From Oryzomonas japonica (lineage in GTDB: Bacteria; Desulfobacterota; Desulfuromonadia; Geobacterales; Pseudopelobacteraceae), in contig NZ_VZQZ01000002.1 in NCBI RefSeq assembly GCF_008802365.1, positions 62,001 through 126,000 of the forward strand: DNA of 64,000 nt, written 5' to 3'. The translations under genes were made by a program, and so were the position numbers. Positions 18,352 through 27,180 of this stretch are shown here, piece after piece; position 1 is the first letter of the stretch, and every line of letters begins with the position of its first letter. The notes under the pieces were generated by a model. The model did not search any database. It saw nothing but the letters and a program-made list of their open reading frames with translations, and was not told the origin of the DNA.

Positions 18352-19749
18352 TTATTGCCCGCCACGGCCAAAAAGCACAACCTTGATGGTTTCGAAAAAG
18401 ATCAACGTGTCCAGGAACGGGCTAATATTCTTGATATAGAACAGGTCATAGCGTAATTTTTCAATGGCATCTTCTATTGTCGAACCGTAAGGGTATCGCA
18501 CCTGTGCCCATCCCGTCAGTCCGGGCTTTATGAAGTGACGCTTAGAATAGTACGGGATCACCTGTTTCAATTTTTCAACAAATTCAGGTCGTTCCGGACG
18601 CGGCCCCACAAAACTCATATCCCCTTTCAAAACGTTGTACAGTTGGGGAATTTCATCAATCCGCGATTTCCTGAACAAGCTCCCGAGTTTGGTCACACGC
18701 GGGTCATTCTTGGTAGCCCATATGGCGCCGGACTTGTCCTCCGCATCCTGGCGCATGGTTCTGAACTTGAACAAATTAAACATTTTTTCCTTGTTACCGA
18801 CGCGCATCTGCCTGAAAAACACCGGGCCCGGGGAATCAAGCTTAATGGCAAGTGCGATAATGGGGAAAAGAGGGAGCGCCAGAAACAAACCCGTTAAGGA
18901 CAGGACGACATCGATATAACGTTTGCAGATACTGAAATAGATTGGCCTGCGGAAGCCACTGGAAAAAATGATCCAACTGGGAGTGATTTGTTCCAGCATG
19001 AGTTTGCCATGAATAAGCTCATAGAACGAGGGAGCATCCATGACTTCAATGCCGTTCAATTTGCAACGCAAAACATCCCTGAGTGGAAAAACGCCCCTTC
19101 TCTCGGACAGTGCAACAACAATGATATCGGCCTGTGCAACAAGTGTAGCCGCCATCAGGTCGTCGGCGTTTCCAACAATCAGGTCATGGGGAACGACAAC
19201 GCTCTCGCCTTGTTTCTCATTGTTGCTGGCACCATTACAATTGCATAATGCGTATCCCGCCAGGGTATAATTACGGTTGTGGGCCGAACAGAACTCCCCG
19301 ACCTGGCTTGCCAGCGAACCGGTACCCAATACCAAAACCCGCCGGGAAAATCGTGGGTTGTGGCGGCCAACCAGGTAAAAAATCACATGCCAGACATATT
19401 GCAGGAGAGAAAAAATAGCAATCGAGATTACCAGTATGCCACGCCCGAGCATAATGTTCGGGTCAACGTAATAGGTGATGGAGAGCAGGAAAAATGAAGT
19501 TGCCGCACCGAGCAGGGTATTAATGATGATCTCACGTTTCCTGGTGTTTCTGTCGAAATCATAGGTGTCCATCAGGTGCGAAGCGAACAGGATCGCCAGG
19601 ACAAAAATGAATGCAGTATAAAATGTCGAAGCTTCGGACAACTTGCTGGTGACTTCCGGGTAGCCGAGACGTACCACGGCTGCGGAGTAGAGGGACAGCA
19701 GAACCAGTAGGACATCGACTATTATGAGGATAAACCAGCGCAAACTCAT
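18352..19749 (-). CDS. Undecaprenyl-phosphate sugar phosphotransferase (initiating enzyme)
   Basis: 465 aa. Four N-terminal membrane helices, a central Rossmann-like region (VLVLGTGSLASQVGEF), then a membrane helix near residue 285 and the bacterial sugar-transferase domain with KRYIDVVLSLTGLFLALPLF, PVFFRQMRVGNKEKMFNLFK, FRTM, SRIDEIPQLYNVLKGDMSFV and GPRPERPEFVEK. This is the WbaP/EpsB-2 type that loads the first sugar-1-phosphate onto undecaprenyl phosphate. It is second in the operon, 7 nt after prsT, and starts lipid-linked repeat-unit assembly. Confidence 0.92.
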   Translation of the reverse strand: MSLRWFILIIVDVLLVLLSLYSAAVVRLGYPEVTSKLSEASTFYTAFIFVLAILFASHLMDTYDFDRNTRKREIIINTLLGAATSFFLLSITYYVDPNIMLGRGILVISIAIFSLLQYVWHVIFYLVGRHNPRFSRRVLVLGTGSLASQVGEFCSAHNRNYTLAGYALCNCNGASNNEKQGESVVVPHDLIVGNADDLMAATLVAQADIIVVALSERRGVFPLRDVLRCKLNGIEVMDAPSFYELIHGKLMLEQITPSWIIFSSGFRRPIYFSICKRYIDVVLSLTGLFLALPLFPIIALAIKLDSPGPVFFRQMRVGNKEKMFNLFKFRTMRQDAEDKSGAIWATKNDPRVTKLGSLFRKSRIDEIPQLYNVLKGDMSFVGPRPERPEFVEKLKQVIPYYSKRHFIKPGLTGWAQVRYPYGSTIEDAIEKLRYDLFYIKNISPFLDTLIFFETIKVVLFGRGGQ

Positions 19750-19756
19750 TTGGGTC

Positions 19757-22402
19757 TCATTTTCTCAGTTCAGAGAGCATCGATTTAGCGGCATTTGCAT
19801 CGGCAAAGTCACCGAGCGCAAGGGCCTTTTGTAAGGTTCGCACTGCATTTATCTTATCACCGGACTTCCTGTATGCAAGTGCCAGGTGGTAAGCGATCGT
19901 CGGATTATTCGGGAGGAGAGTGGCGGCCTTTCCCAAAACCTTCTTCGCATCGTCTACTCGGCGGTTTTTCAGCAAGGCATATCCCAGTGTGTCCATGACT
20001 CCGGCATTCCCTGGTTCCAGCTTAAAGGCAACGATTGCCAGCCGCAGGGCTTCTTCCTTTTTGCCGTAGCCTTCCGCGCAGAGGTAGGCCAGATTGTTCA
20101 GAGCAGGCACATAGGTATTTGATTTTTCAAGACAGAGCCGGTATTTCTCGACTGCTTCCCTCTGTTTCCCTTTCAGGTCAAATATTGCCCCCTGGGCATA
20201 AATGGCCGGCGCATAATCAGTTTTTTTGCGCTCGGCGTTGACATACGCAACCATCGCCTGGTCATAATCCTTTTGGGTTTCAAAGAGCTTTCCCAAAAAG
20301 AGCAGTGCGTTCACGTTATCGGGATCGACACGCAAACCATTCTTCACCTCCCTGATCGCGCCGGTATAATTTTTTTGGTTTTCGTAAACGGAACCGAGCA
20401 CCACATATCCACGTGCCGAGCCCGGATATTTGGCGATAACCTTGCGCGCCTGTTCTACCGCCCTAGCAGTGTCCTTCATGGCGACATAGGTATTTACTTT
20501 CAGGACAATGCCCGCTTCCGGGTTGAGGGCTTCCACGTCGTCAAAAATCTTAACAGCTTCTTTATACCTCTTATCGGCAACCAGGATACGCCCTTTCATC
20601 TCAAGGGCTGAAACATCGCGCGGGTTAACCTTTATTGCTTCATCCAGCACCTTGATCGCCTTGGCGGTTTCCTTCTTTTTCAGGTGATGACTTGCCTGCG
20701 CCAAAAATGCCGCGGGGATATTGGCATCTTTTGCCTTCTGGTAATAGACAAGGGCTGACCGGTCGTCGCCCTTTATTTCATATAAAGCCGCCAGCCCAAG
20801 CATTGCCTGGGCATTATGCGGATCATTGCGATAAAGGGTGCCGTACTCGTCAATGGCTTTGTCATAATTGCCAGCAACGGCATAATACGTAGCCAGGCTC
20901 TGGTAGGACGCGGGCAGCAGCGGGTCAATCTCTTTCGCCTTCTGCAGGTTTTTGATACCTTCGGCCTGCTTGCTTTCGGAGAAATTGAGAGCCGCCACGG
21001 CATTATATAGCGGGGCATCACTCTTTTTTCCCGTCAAACCGGACTTGAGGACAGACAGCGCCTTGGGGTTGTTTCCCTTCCGCATATAGTAAGAGGCGAG
21101 TAGCAGGCGACTATTCAGGGAATCGGGAGCCATCTTGACAGCCGCTGCAAGCTCCATTTCTCCCTCGGTATTTTTCCCACGACTCAAATAGTAATAACCC
21201 TTTTTCTGATAGGCATCGACCATCTTGGGATCAGCTTTTGTCGCTCGATTCAGCTCCTGCATCCCCTCTTCGAACATCCCCTTTGCCATATAGGCATTGC
21301 CAAGCATGTTGTGAGCAACCGCATCCCTGCCATCCTGCTGCAGTACCTTATTGATCTCGGCAATCGCATCATCAGTCCGCCTTTGTGTCAGGAGAATTGC
21401 GCCCGTCATGAGCCGGGCCTGCCGGGAAGTGGGCACAACGTCAAGGATCTTGCGAAATTGGCTCAAGGCGGTTTCCAGTTCACCCAGATTATAGTAACAG
21501 AGCCCGAGAAAGTAATACCCTTCCGATGTGGGCATAATCTTTATGGAATTCTGAAGTTGAGTGGCGGCCTCTGCATATTTTTTTCGCTGATAGCTGACCA
21601 ACCCTTTCAAACGATAGCCATCGGATCTTTTGGGAAACGTTTTGATCATCTCGTCAGAGATTTTCTCAGCCTTATCCAGTTCACCCTTTTCAATACGGAT
21701 CAGCCCTGACTTGTAACTGGCAAGTGCCTCCGAGCGGTTGATTGCAAGGATTTTCTGATAAATCTCCAATGCCTTGTCAGTATTTCCCGCATTTTTTTCC
21801 ATGGCGGCGAGCATATAATAAGCGCGGGGGTTTTTCGGGTCCTCGGCGACGATTTCATCCAGAAGAGCTTTTGCCTTTGGCTCTTTTCCTGCGGCCACGT
21901 AGAGTGCTGCCAGTTCGAGTTTGGTCCTCGAACGCCGGGGGTCCGCTTTGAGGGCCTGCAACAAATAACTCGCCGCTTCGTCATACCTCTTACTCGAGGC
22001 ACACGCTATCCCCAGCGTCTCCAAACACTCGGCGCTGCCGGGATGTTTGGCGAGGTACCGCCCCGCCAATTTGAAGGCCTCGTCAGTTTTCTTTGCAGAA
22101 ACCATAAGTTTTGCCAGTTCCAGCAAAACTTCATCACGGGAAGGATTTTGCTTCAGAACCTTGGTAAACTCTTTTTCCGCCTGCTCCCGCTTTCCCAAGG
22201 CGGCGTATGCCCTTGCCAACTGAAAACGCGCATCGCTATAATTTTCATCTTTTTCCAAAGCACTTCTGAAAAGGACCACGGCAGCGTTCGAATTGGAACC
22301 ATTCAGTTGCTTAAGTCCTTCTCTGAACAACTCCTCCTTCGACTTGCTCCCACAAGCAGAACAAACAAACAAGACCAGGGCAACCAAAAAAATTCTAAGC
22401 AC
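19757..22402 (-). CDS. prsT: PrsT-type TPR-repeat lipoprotein of XrtA locus
   Basis: 881 aa from a GTG at 22402, chosen because GGAGGG lies 7 nt upstream and the product then begins directly with a signal peptide (VLRIFLVALVLFVCSACG). The ATG at 22456 would add 18 unlikely residues. A lipobox-like CSAC suggests a lipid anchor but is not a perfect lipobox. The remainder is about 20 tetratricopeptide repeats (for example ARFQLARAYAALGKREQAEK, AYYMLAAMEKNAGNTDKALE). The length and position first in the run match PrsT proteins of exosortase systems. Expected in the periplasm as a scaffold; the exact role is not known. Confidence 0.87.
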   Translation of the reverse strand: MLRIFLVALVLFVCSACGSKSKEELFREGLKQLNGSNSNAAVVLFRSALEKDENYSDARFQLARAYAALGKREQAEKEFTKVLKQNPSRDEVLLELAKLMVSAKKTDEAFKLAGRYLAKHPGSAECLETLGIACASSKRYDEAASYLLQALKADPRRSRTKLELAALYVAAGKEPKAKALLDEIVAEDPKNPRAYYMLAAMEKNAGNTDKALEIYQKILAINRSEALASYKSGLIRIEKGELDKAEKISDEMIKTFPKRSDGYRLKGLVSYQRKKYAEAATQLQNSIKIMPTSEGYYFLGLCYYNLGELETALSQFRKILDVVPTSRQARLMTGAILLTQRRTDDAIAEINKVLQQDGRDAVAHNMLGNAYMAKGMFEEGMQELNRATKADPKMVDAYQKKGYYYLSRGKNTEGEMELAAAVKMAPDSLNSRLLLASYYMRKGNNPKALSVLKSGLTGKKSDAPLYNAVAALNFSESKQAEGIKNLQKAKEIDPLLPASYQSLATYYAVAGNYDKAIDEYGTLYRNDPHNAQAMLGLAALYEIKGDDRSALVYYQKAKDANIPAAFLAQASHHLKKKETAKAIKVLDEAIKVNPRDVSALEMKGRILVADKRYKEAVKIFDDVEALNPEAGIVLKVNTYVAMKDTARAVEQARKVIAKYPGSARGYVVLGSVYENQKNYTGAIREVKNGLRVDPDNVNALLFLGKLFETQKDYDQAMVAYVNAERKKTDYAPAIYAQGAIFDLKGKQREAVEKYRLCLEKSNTYVPALNNLAYLCAEGYGKKEEALRLAIVAFKLEPGNAGVMDTLGYALLKNRRVDDAKKVLGKAATLLPNNPTIAYHLALAYRKSGDKINAVRTLQKALALGDFADANAAKSMLSELRK

Positions 22403-23128
22403 TTTAACTCCCTCCTGGCTGAGACCAAGAACTTTTTCAAGACATGCTTCATGCACTGTTTCAGAGAAAGCAGTCGCTCTCTTTCATCCTTGACGCAAGT
22501 TCAAATTCAGAAGCTTCGGCACCCATTCCGTTGGTAAGTTTTGCAGATCTCCCCCTTTTCGCATCAGCTCGCATTAACACGCTATTGCCCCGTGAATTTA
22601 CGAACAAAGACCACCTTCCAGGGCACCCAATCTGCTCTCTTAATAATCCAAACGCCGCTGTCGAAAAAATTAACAACCAAGTAGTCATCAAGGCGGACCA
22701 CAGAAAATAAACCCACAAAAACAAATGCTTATACCAACGGCATATAAATTGCTTCAAAATCATCTAAGTTTACGTGACTTTTCAGGGGCTATTTTGAGCT
22801 GCAAAAAGAGAGGCGGCATGCACGCTTTAATGGCCGACCGTTGCAATGCCAGCCATGCGAAAACCTAACGCCAACACCCAATGCAAACGTCGGGCCAAAA
22901 CATAACAATATAGACATACCAGCATATAACATCGTTTAATATTATAGGGGCTATCAAAGCATACTACCGTATCATATTATTGAATCAATACTGTAACAAC
23001 ACGTTAAAATCTATATTATTTTGAGATTATTATTTAGAAGTTTTTATAAACAGTATTATAAATTGCAGTTGTAATCAACACATTTTAATGCTGCTTTCTC
23101 GTAATATGAGTATTGAGGAGACATCAAA
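22403..23128. other. Intergenic region between prsT and PilZ gene
   Basis: A 726-nt divergent gap. The part nearest prsT is the long leader of the minus-strand operon and the stretch from about 22900 to 23060 is strongly AT-rich. It contains the sigma-54 promoter match at 22882-22897 and a small palindrome at 22978-22990. A ribosome site GAGGAG precedes the PilZ gene at its right end. No protein-coding gene or known structured RNA was recognised in the leader. Confidence 0.5.
22882..22897 (-). promoter_or_regulatory. Sigma-54 promoter (-24/-12) upstream of the EPS operon
   Basis: On the minus strand the sequence reads TGGCCCGACGTTTGCA, which fits TGGCACG-N4-TTGCW at all fixed positions but one, with correct GG-to-GC spacing. 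It points toward prsT; the predicted transcript start is near 22870, giving a leader of about 470 nt. A short palindrome TATTGAATCAATA at 22978-22990 lies about 80 nt upstream, a plausible activator site but weak on its own. Sigma-54 control of exosortase loci is known from other bacteria. Confidence 0.6.
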
Positions 23129-23482
23129 ATGGAGAAGAGAAATTTTACTCGGGTTGCTTTTTCTGGCGGAGCCTCAATTAAGTATAAAGAGCAAATTTTC
23201 TGGGGAAATATAGGGAATGTAAGCTTACAAGGCTTCTTTATCAAAACAAAGCATGACCTGCCGCTCGATAATCCCCTGGAAGTAACCATCTATCAATCGC
23301 CCGACTCTTCCATCTATTTGAATGCCTGCGTAGTTCGTAGCGAAGAGGACGGAGTGGGCATGAAAATCAGCGGGCTGGATGTGAACTCCTTTGTCCGTCT
23401 CAGGGAGGTGATCTCACAACAATGCAACGATCAAACGCTTATAATGCATGAAACCTATAAAATGGCGAACTGCATTCACTGA
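23129..23482 (+). CDS. PilZ domain protein, copy 1
   Basis: 117 aa single-domain protein. KRNFTRVAF at the N-terminus supplies the arginine-rich motif, and NVSLQGFFIKT matches the (D/N)xSxxG motif of PilZ c-di-GMP receptors. GVGMKISGL gives the later beta-strand. GAGGAG lies about 9 nt upstream. It has a close paralogue at 28755-29132 sharing the N-terminus and the C-terminal ETYKMAN. It stands divergent from the exopolysaccharide operon, so it may link c-di-GMP to polymer or pilus output, which is inference from position. Confidence 0.85.
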   Translation: MEKRNFTRVAFSGGASIKYKEQIFWGNIGNVSLQGFFIKTKHDLPLDNPLEVTIYQSPDSSIYLNACVVRSEEDGVGMKISGLDVNSFVRLREVISQQCNDQTLIMHETYKMANCIH

Positions 23483-23631
23483 CTAGTGCCACAGCTTAAC
23501 GCTTAACCACTCAAATCTATTGCCCGAGCGGCCAGCACGTACCGCCGCCCCTCCTTTCTCCCACTGATGATACATTGAGCATCCTCTTCACGTTGCACAA
23601 CGTCCCTGCACTCACAATAATTTGCTGTTTC

Positions 23632-23765
23632 CTGTGTTCATGACGACGTCGATGAGCCGCATGGGTAACAGTTACGACAATGCTCCGATGGGAAATTTCT
23701 GGGGTGATGACTGAATTGATTCATCATAAACGATTGGATCAGGCAAAATCAGGAGATCAAGACGG
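23632..23765 (+). pseudogene. IS3-family transposase (OrfB) C-terminal remnant
   Basis: Frame starting near 23640 reads MSRMGNSYDNAPMGNFWG, the conserved C-terminal catalytic block of IS3-type OrfB (usual form MSRKGNCYDNAPMESFWG). It then stops, while a neighbouring frame continues VMTELIHHKRLDQA, the next piece of the same domain. So one frameshift separates two parts of one ancient domain, and nothing upstream of the block or downstream of about 23765 resembles the transposase. The rest of the 23483-23932 gap shows no recognisable gene. Confidence 0.72.
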
Positions 23766-23932
23766 ACAGCAGTGGGTAGATACTTATTGCGTTCCCCGGA
23801 GAGACCTAGATAAAACCACATTGACGGCTGTTTTTTTTGAGATATACAGTACTCACAGGGAAAAGCAAATTCCTATCACCTTCCCCCTGACCAAAACAGC
23901 GGGAAACCTCGCGTGCAGTGCAGGGGCCCTCC

Positions 23933-24802
23933 ATGAACCTTACCAAGAAGCGAATCGTCGTTTTGTTCCACAGCGGTAATAGCGTTACCGGGGTCACAAG
24001 ATACAGCGTTGATCACCTTGCTAGCTACTGGCGCGAGGATGGGCACGAAGTCGTTTATTTGTTTGGGACAAAAACCTATGTGCCGGCGGACATCGTACTC
24101 TTACACGTGGACCTGTCAGTCGTCCCCGATCAATACCTCGCCTTCGCCTCGCGCTATCCGATTGTCCTCAATGGGCAAATCCGGGACATCCGCAAGTCAG
24201 TTGTCAGCACCCAACTCGTCGGTCCGCACGAATCATGGACCGGACCCGTCATAGTGAAGTCTAATTTCAACTACGGAGGTGTGCCTGAGCAATTGTTGAC
24301 GCCGGGGTGGCTCACCAGACACTCTGGCGCTTGGCGCACGGCATGCCAAGTCATGGATCGGCTCACCGGCCGGGAGGCGATTACAGACTGGACGAAGTAC
24401 CGGGTTTACGACAGCGTTAAAGCCGTTCCATCGTTATTTTTCAAGCGGAGCGACGTTGTGGTCGAGCGATTTCTCCCGGAGCGCGAGAACAACTTGTATC
24501 ATCTGCGCATGTTCCAAGTGCTCGGCGACCGCTGGACCTGCATAAGAATCGCGTCCCCCCACCCTGTGTTCAAGGCCTCAATGAGCGTCTCGTCGGAAGT
24601 GGTCGAACCACACTCCGAAGTCTACACGTGGCGCAAGCAATTTAACCTCGATTACGGAAAGTTGGACTATCTCGTCCACGAGGGGCGTCCAGTGCTGATT
24701 GATGTCAACAAGACGACAGGGGCGTCGAGCCAAGTGGCAGGAGCCCCTTTGCAGGCGATGCGCCGTCGGATCGCTGAGGGGCTGTACAGCTATTTCGCCT
24801 AG
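23933..24802 (+). CDS. ATP-grasp-like protein, function unknown
   Basis: 289 aa from ATG at 23933; a GTG at 23918 is an alternative. Features of a RimK-like ATP-grasp fold: an N-terminal Rossmann-like part (RIVVLFHSGNSVTGVTRYSV), GPVIVKSNFNYGG with the ATP-contacting lysine and glycine loop, VVVERFLPERENNLYHLRMF, and a C-terminal LIDVNKTTGASS that supplies the metal-binding Asp/Asn. Such enzymes form amide or thioester bonds through acyl phosphates. Substrate is unknown. It converges on a Dit1/PvcA-like gene, which hints at a small-molecule pathway. GC content seems higher than that of its AT-rich left neighbourhood. Confidence 0.6.
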   Translation: MNLTKKRIVVLFHSGNSVTGVTRYSVDHLASYWREDGHEVVYLFGTKTYVPADIVLLHVDLSVVPDQYLAFASRYPIVLNGQIRDIRKSVVSTQLVGPHESWTGPVIVKSNFNYGGVPEQLLTPGWLTRHSGAWRTACQVMDRLTGREAITDWTKYRVYDSVKAVPSLFFKRSDVVVERFLPERENNLYHLRMFQVLGDRWTCIRIASPHPVFKASMSVSSEVVEPHSEVYTWRKQFNLDYGKLDYLVHEGRPVLIDVNKTTGASSQVAGAPLQAMRRRIAEGLYSYFA

Positions 24803-24915
24803 TGTCCCGCGCTGTTTGCGGTGAGTACAGCAGAGGCTACATCAAGGGACCGCAACGACGACAGCGTACAAAAGAGGAGGAATTACGGGGACGAACTAAC
24901 CGCACGGGACACTAA
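24800..24915. repeat. Short inverted repeat at the ends of two convergent genes
   Basis: Both convergent genes end with the same sequence: each stop codon is the TAG of TAGTGTCCCGYGC read toward the centre. The arms are at about 24801-24813 and 24903-24914, separated by about 90 nt that contain no gene. The spacing is too wide for a simple terminator. It may be the trace of a mobile element or a gene-cassette border; no transposase sequence is seen inside. Confidence 0.45.
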
Positions 24916-25913
24916 CTGGGCGGGCTGCTTGGCGGGCAAGACGAAGCGAACGTGACATGTGCCACTGGTGCCGGCAGCACGTCGGAAAATTCCAACCGCA
25001 CGCAGTCGTAGTAGTCAACATTTCTGCTCGTGAGGAGCAGCGGACAAAGCCGTCCCTTGGAATTGCGACAGAGCACTAACTCACCGGCCTGCGTGCGCTG
25101 ATCGCCGCCCGGGAATGGGCGGAATCCGAGCGTCGCACCGGTTGCTCGCTGGGTCATGTGGACGTCTTTGATCAGTCTGTCGAAGAGGTAGTTGGTGACG
25201 TAACCGGTCCGGCTGTACCGATGCATACGCTCGGCGGCCTCGGCCGCGGTGATGGGGCGCCCGAGGAAACGCGCCACGTTGTCGATAGCCTGTGGCGACG
25301 GGTCGGAATCAAGAGGCGGCTCAACCTTGGCATCTCTCAGGAGCCGGTCATACTCCTCGAGATCGAACTCCTCTGACTCGACAATCAGGCCAAGCCGGTT
25401 CGAAATGTGCATCTCGTCGATCAGTTGACGAAACTTGCGCACGTATCCCTCCGTGAGATCGAGAGCAATGTCGTTCGTGCGCAAGCCGCAGAGGTTATCG
25501 ACGACAAGAAAGAAGTGTGCACCGGGCGGATATAACTCGACTATGCGGCGGCAGAGCGTGTTAATCTGAGAAAGGATGAGAAGCTCGGAGAGACCGACAT
25601 CGTAGGTTAGCGGCAAAATCCCTGGCCGGGTCGTGGCGTGGTAGCCCGGTCCGATATCGTAGAAGAACTTCAGGGCCCCGCCTGTCGACATCCGTTTGCG
25701 TAGCATGGTCACGACATCATTGCGATAGCACTCGGTTTTGTTCCGCCCCAGATAGCAGAACGTGCGGCTTGTGAGCACCGTAAAGAGTTCATTGGCGAGC
25801 GCAGCATCGTCGATCGGCCCCGCGTCCAGGGGGCTTGACAAGGGCACGATACCCCCAAGCACATCGCTGAGGTAGGCGACCACCTCGTGATTAATCGTTT
25901 GGCTGACTGCCAT
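24912..25913 (-). CDS. Dit1/PvcA (isocyanide synthase)-like protein
   Basis: 333 aa from ATG at 25913; a GTG three bases earlier is possible. The middle region runs GALKFFYDIGPGYHATT, LPLTYDVGLSELLIL, NTLCRRIVELYPPGAHFFLV and GYVRKFRQLIDEM. It parallels the order of conserved blocks in the pyoverdine/dityrosine (Dit1/PvcA) family: GxPxxFxLPxFPxK, LPDLAE, LCRRIAExYxPGA, then a helix before an acidic motif. The canonical SDGR-like motif is replaced by VDNLCGL. The C-terminal FRPFPGGDQRTQAG could match the later basic block. Members make isonitriles from tyrosine or tryptophan. The assignment is by eye and moderate. Confidence 0.42.
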   Translation of the reverse strand: MAVSQTINHEVVAYLSDVLGGIVPLSSPLDAGPIDDAALANELFTVLTSRTFCYLGRNKTECYRNDVVTMLRKRMSTGGALKFFYDIGPGYHATTRPGILPLTYDVGLSELLILSQINTLCRRIVELYPPGAHFFLVVDNLCGLRTNDIALDLTEGYVRKFRQLIDEMHISNRLGLIVESEEFDLEEYDRLLRDAKVEPPLDSDPSPQAIDNVARFLGRPITAAEAAERMHRYSRTGYVTNYLFDRLIKDVHMTQRATGATLGFRPFPGGDQRTQAGELVLCRNSKGRLCPLLLTSRNVDYYDCVRLEFSDVLPAPVAHVTFASSCPPSSPPS

Positions 25914-25996
25914 CACATTTCAGCCTCACTCTCATGTTTATCGTTAACCGTGCAACTTGTTTGTACTATTCATCGTTTTTTACGCCTCAAACCTAT

Positions 25997-26950
25997 TCAT
26001 TTGCTGACATCCAAACATTCTTGTTTAGTTCTTTTCCTGTATTGGTATATATTCCCTCTCAAAATCCAATAATTAATTCCCAAGTCAATCCATTTATCAT
26101 AATTATAACAATATATTATTCTTCTAATAGCCGTTTCAAAGAGCTTTCTAAAAAGATATCGAGGTGCATTGAACCAATAAGTGGCATTCGGCAGTTCGTA
26201 TAGCTGCGCCATGGAACGCCCATATCTGAATGCTCTTCCATATAACCAAGCAACTTCTAACTGCTCACGTCGAATTTGGTGATAAACTAAAGCGTTAGGC
26301 AAAAATACCGCGTTCATCCCGGACTCTTCCAGTTTCATGAGCAGTTCTGTCTCGCTACCCATTATGTAATTATCCCCACTGGGACCTATATCTGGATTAA
26401 ATTGCCAGCCCTCAAGAAAAACATTGGAACGGATGGCCATATTGGGTCCCCAAACCTTATGCGGTGGACAGTGCCCTTCTCCAGTATCCCAGTTTACAAC
26501 GACATAGGCTCCTTTGAAAAATTTGTGAGCTTCTGATATCGGACTTTTCGTCTCAGGAGGATATTGGGGCAATATCTTTCCTCCAAATACGGAAACGTCA
26601 GGCCATCTCGCTGAACCGTCCCGCATCTCCATCAACCAATTATGATCTGCTATAACATCATCGTCAGTAAATACGAAAAGATCTCCCGTTGCCAGCTTAA
26701 CTGCTTTATTCAGCGCATTATTCTTTCCACGTTTTTTTTCTACAAGATACCTGATGGGTAATTTATTGTTAAAGCCAAGAACCATTTGCTCGGTCTTTGG
26801 ATCACCATAATTATCAACTACTAAAATTTCCCAACTCAATCCATCAGTTATGATGTTGCAAAAACTGTCGAGAGTTCGGGACAATATTTCATTACGTTTA
26901 TATGTTGCAAGCATCACCGTTATGTTCACGCAACTGTCCTCATAACGCAT
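25997..26950 (-). CDS. Glycosyltransferase family 2, AT-rich gene
   Basis: 317 aa. GT-A start ITVMLATYKRNEILSRTLDSF, then ILVVDNYGDPKTEQ, KNNALNKAV and the metal-binding FVFTDDDVIAD, followed by WGPNMAIRSNVF and ETELLMKLEESGMNAVFLPN. No clear transmembrane segment. The gene is visibly more AT-rich than the flanking genes, suggesting acquisition from another source. Donor and acceptor are unknown. Confidence 0.82.
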   Translation of the reverse strand: MRYEDSCVNITVMLATYKRNEILSRTLDSFCNIITDGLSWEILVVDNYGDPKTEQMVLGFNNKLPIRYLVEKKRGKNNALNKAVKLATGDLFVFTDDDVIADHNWLMEMRDGSARWPDVSVFGGKILPQYPPETKSPISEAHKFFKGAYVVVNWDTGEGHCPPHKVWGPNMAIRSNVFLEGWQFNPDIGPSGDNYIMGSETELLMKLEESGMNAVFLPNALVYHQIRREQLEVAWLYGRAFRYGRSMAQLYELPNATYWFNAPRYLFRKLFETAIRRIIYCYNYDKWIDLGINYWILRGNIYQYRKRTKQECLDVSK

Positions 26951-27180
26951 GCGGATATTCCGGGGTAATTGTCCCCTCCCCCTAAGGCGGGCAAGGGCGT
27001 TGTCATGTTATTGTATTATACCGTAAATTTCCCTCTTAGCAGGTCGTCAAATTTTAACCTCATTTTTTCCATAGTTGATCGGCCAATCGTTTGACCTTCA
27101 AATAAAACCCTTTGCGGTTTTACTCATAAAGACCCGATTACAACTTCCGCCGTAAAATTCCCCTCGACATACTTACTCAC
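26951..27180. other. Intergenic spacer without a recognised gene
   Basis: A 230-nt gap with no coding frame of interest. A short hairpin, AAAACC-N6-GGTTTT at 27104-27121, is the only structure seen and is too weak to call a terminator with confidence. Confidence 0.3.

Noticed and set aside
27104-27121. AAAACC/GGTTTT hairpin as a terminator
   Set aside because: Only 6 bp, mostly A/T pairs, and not placed right after a gene end.
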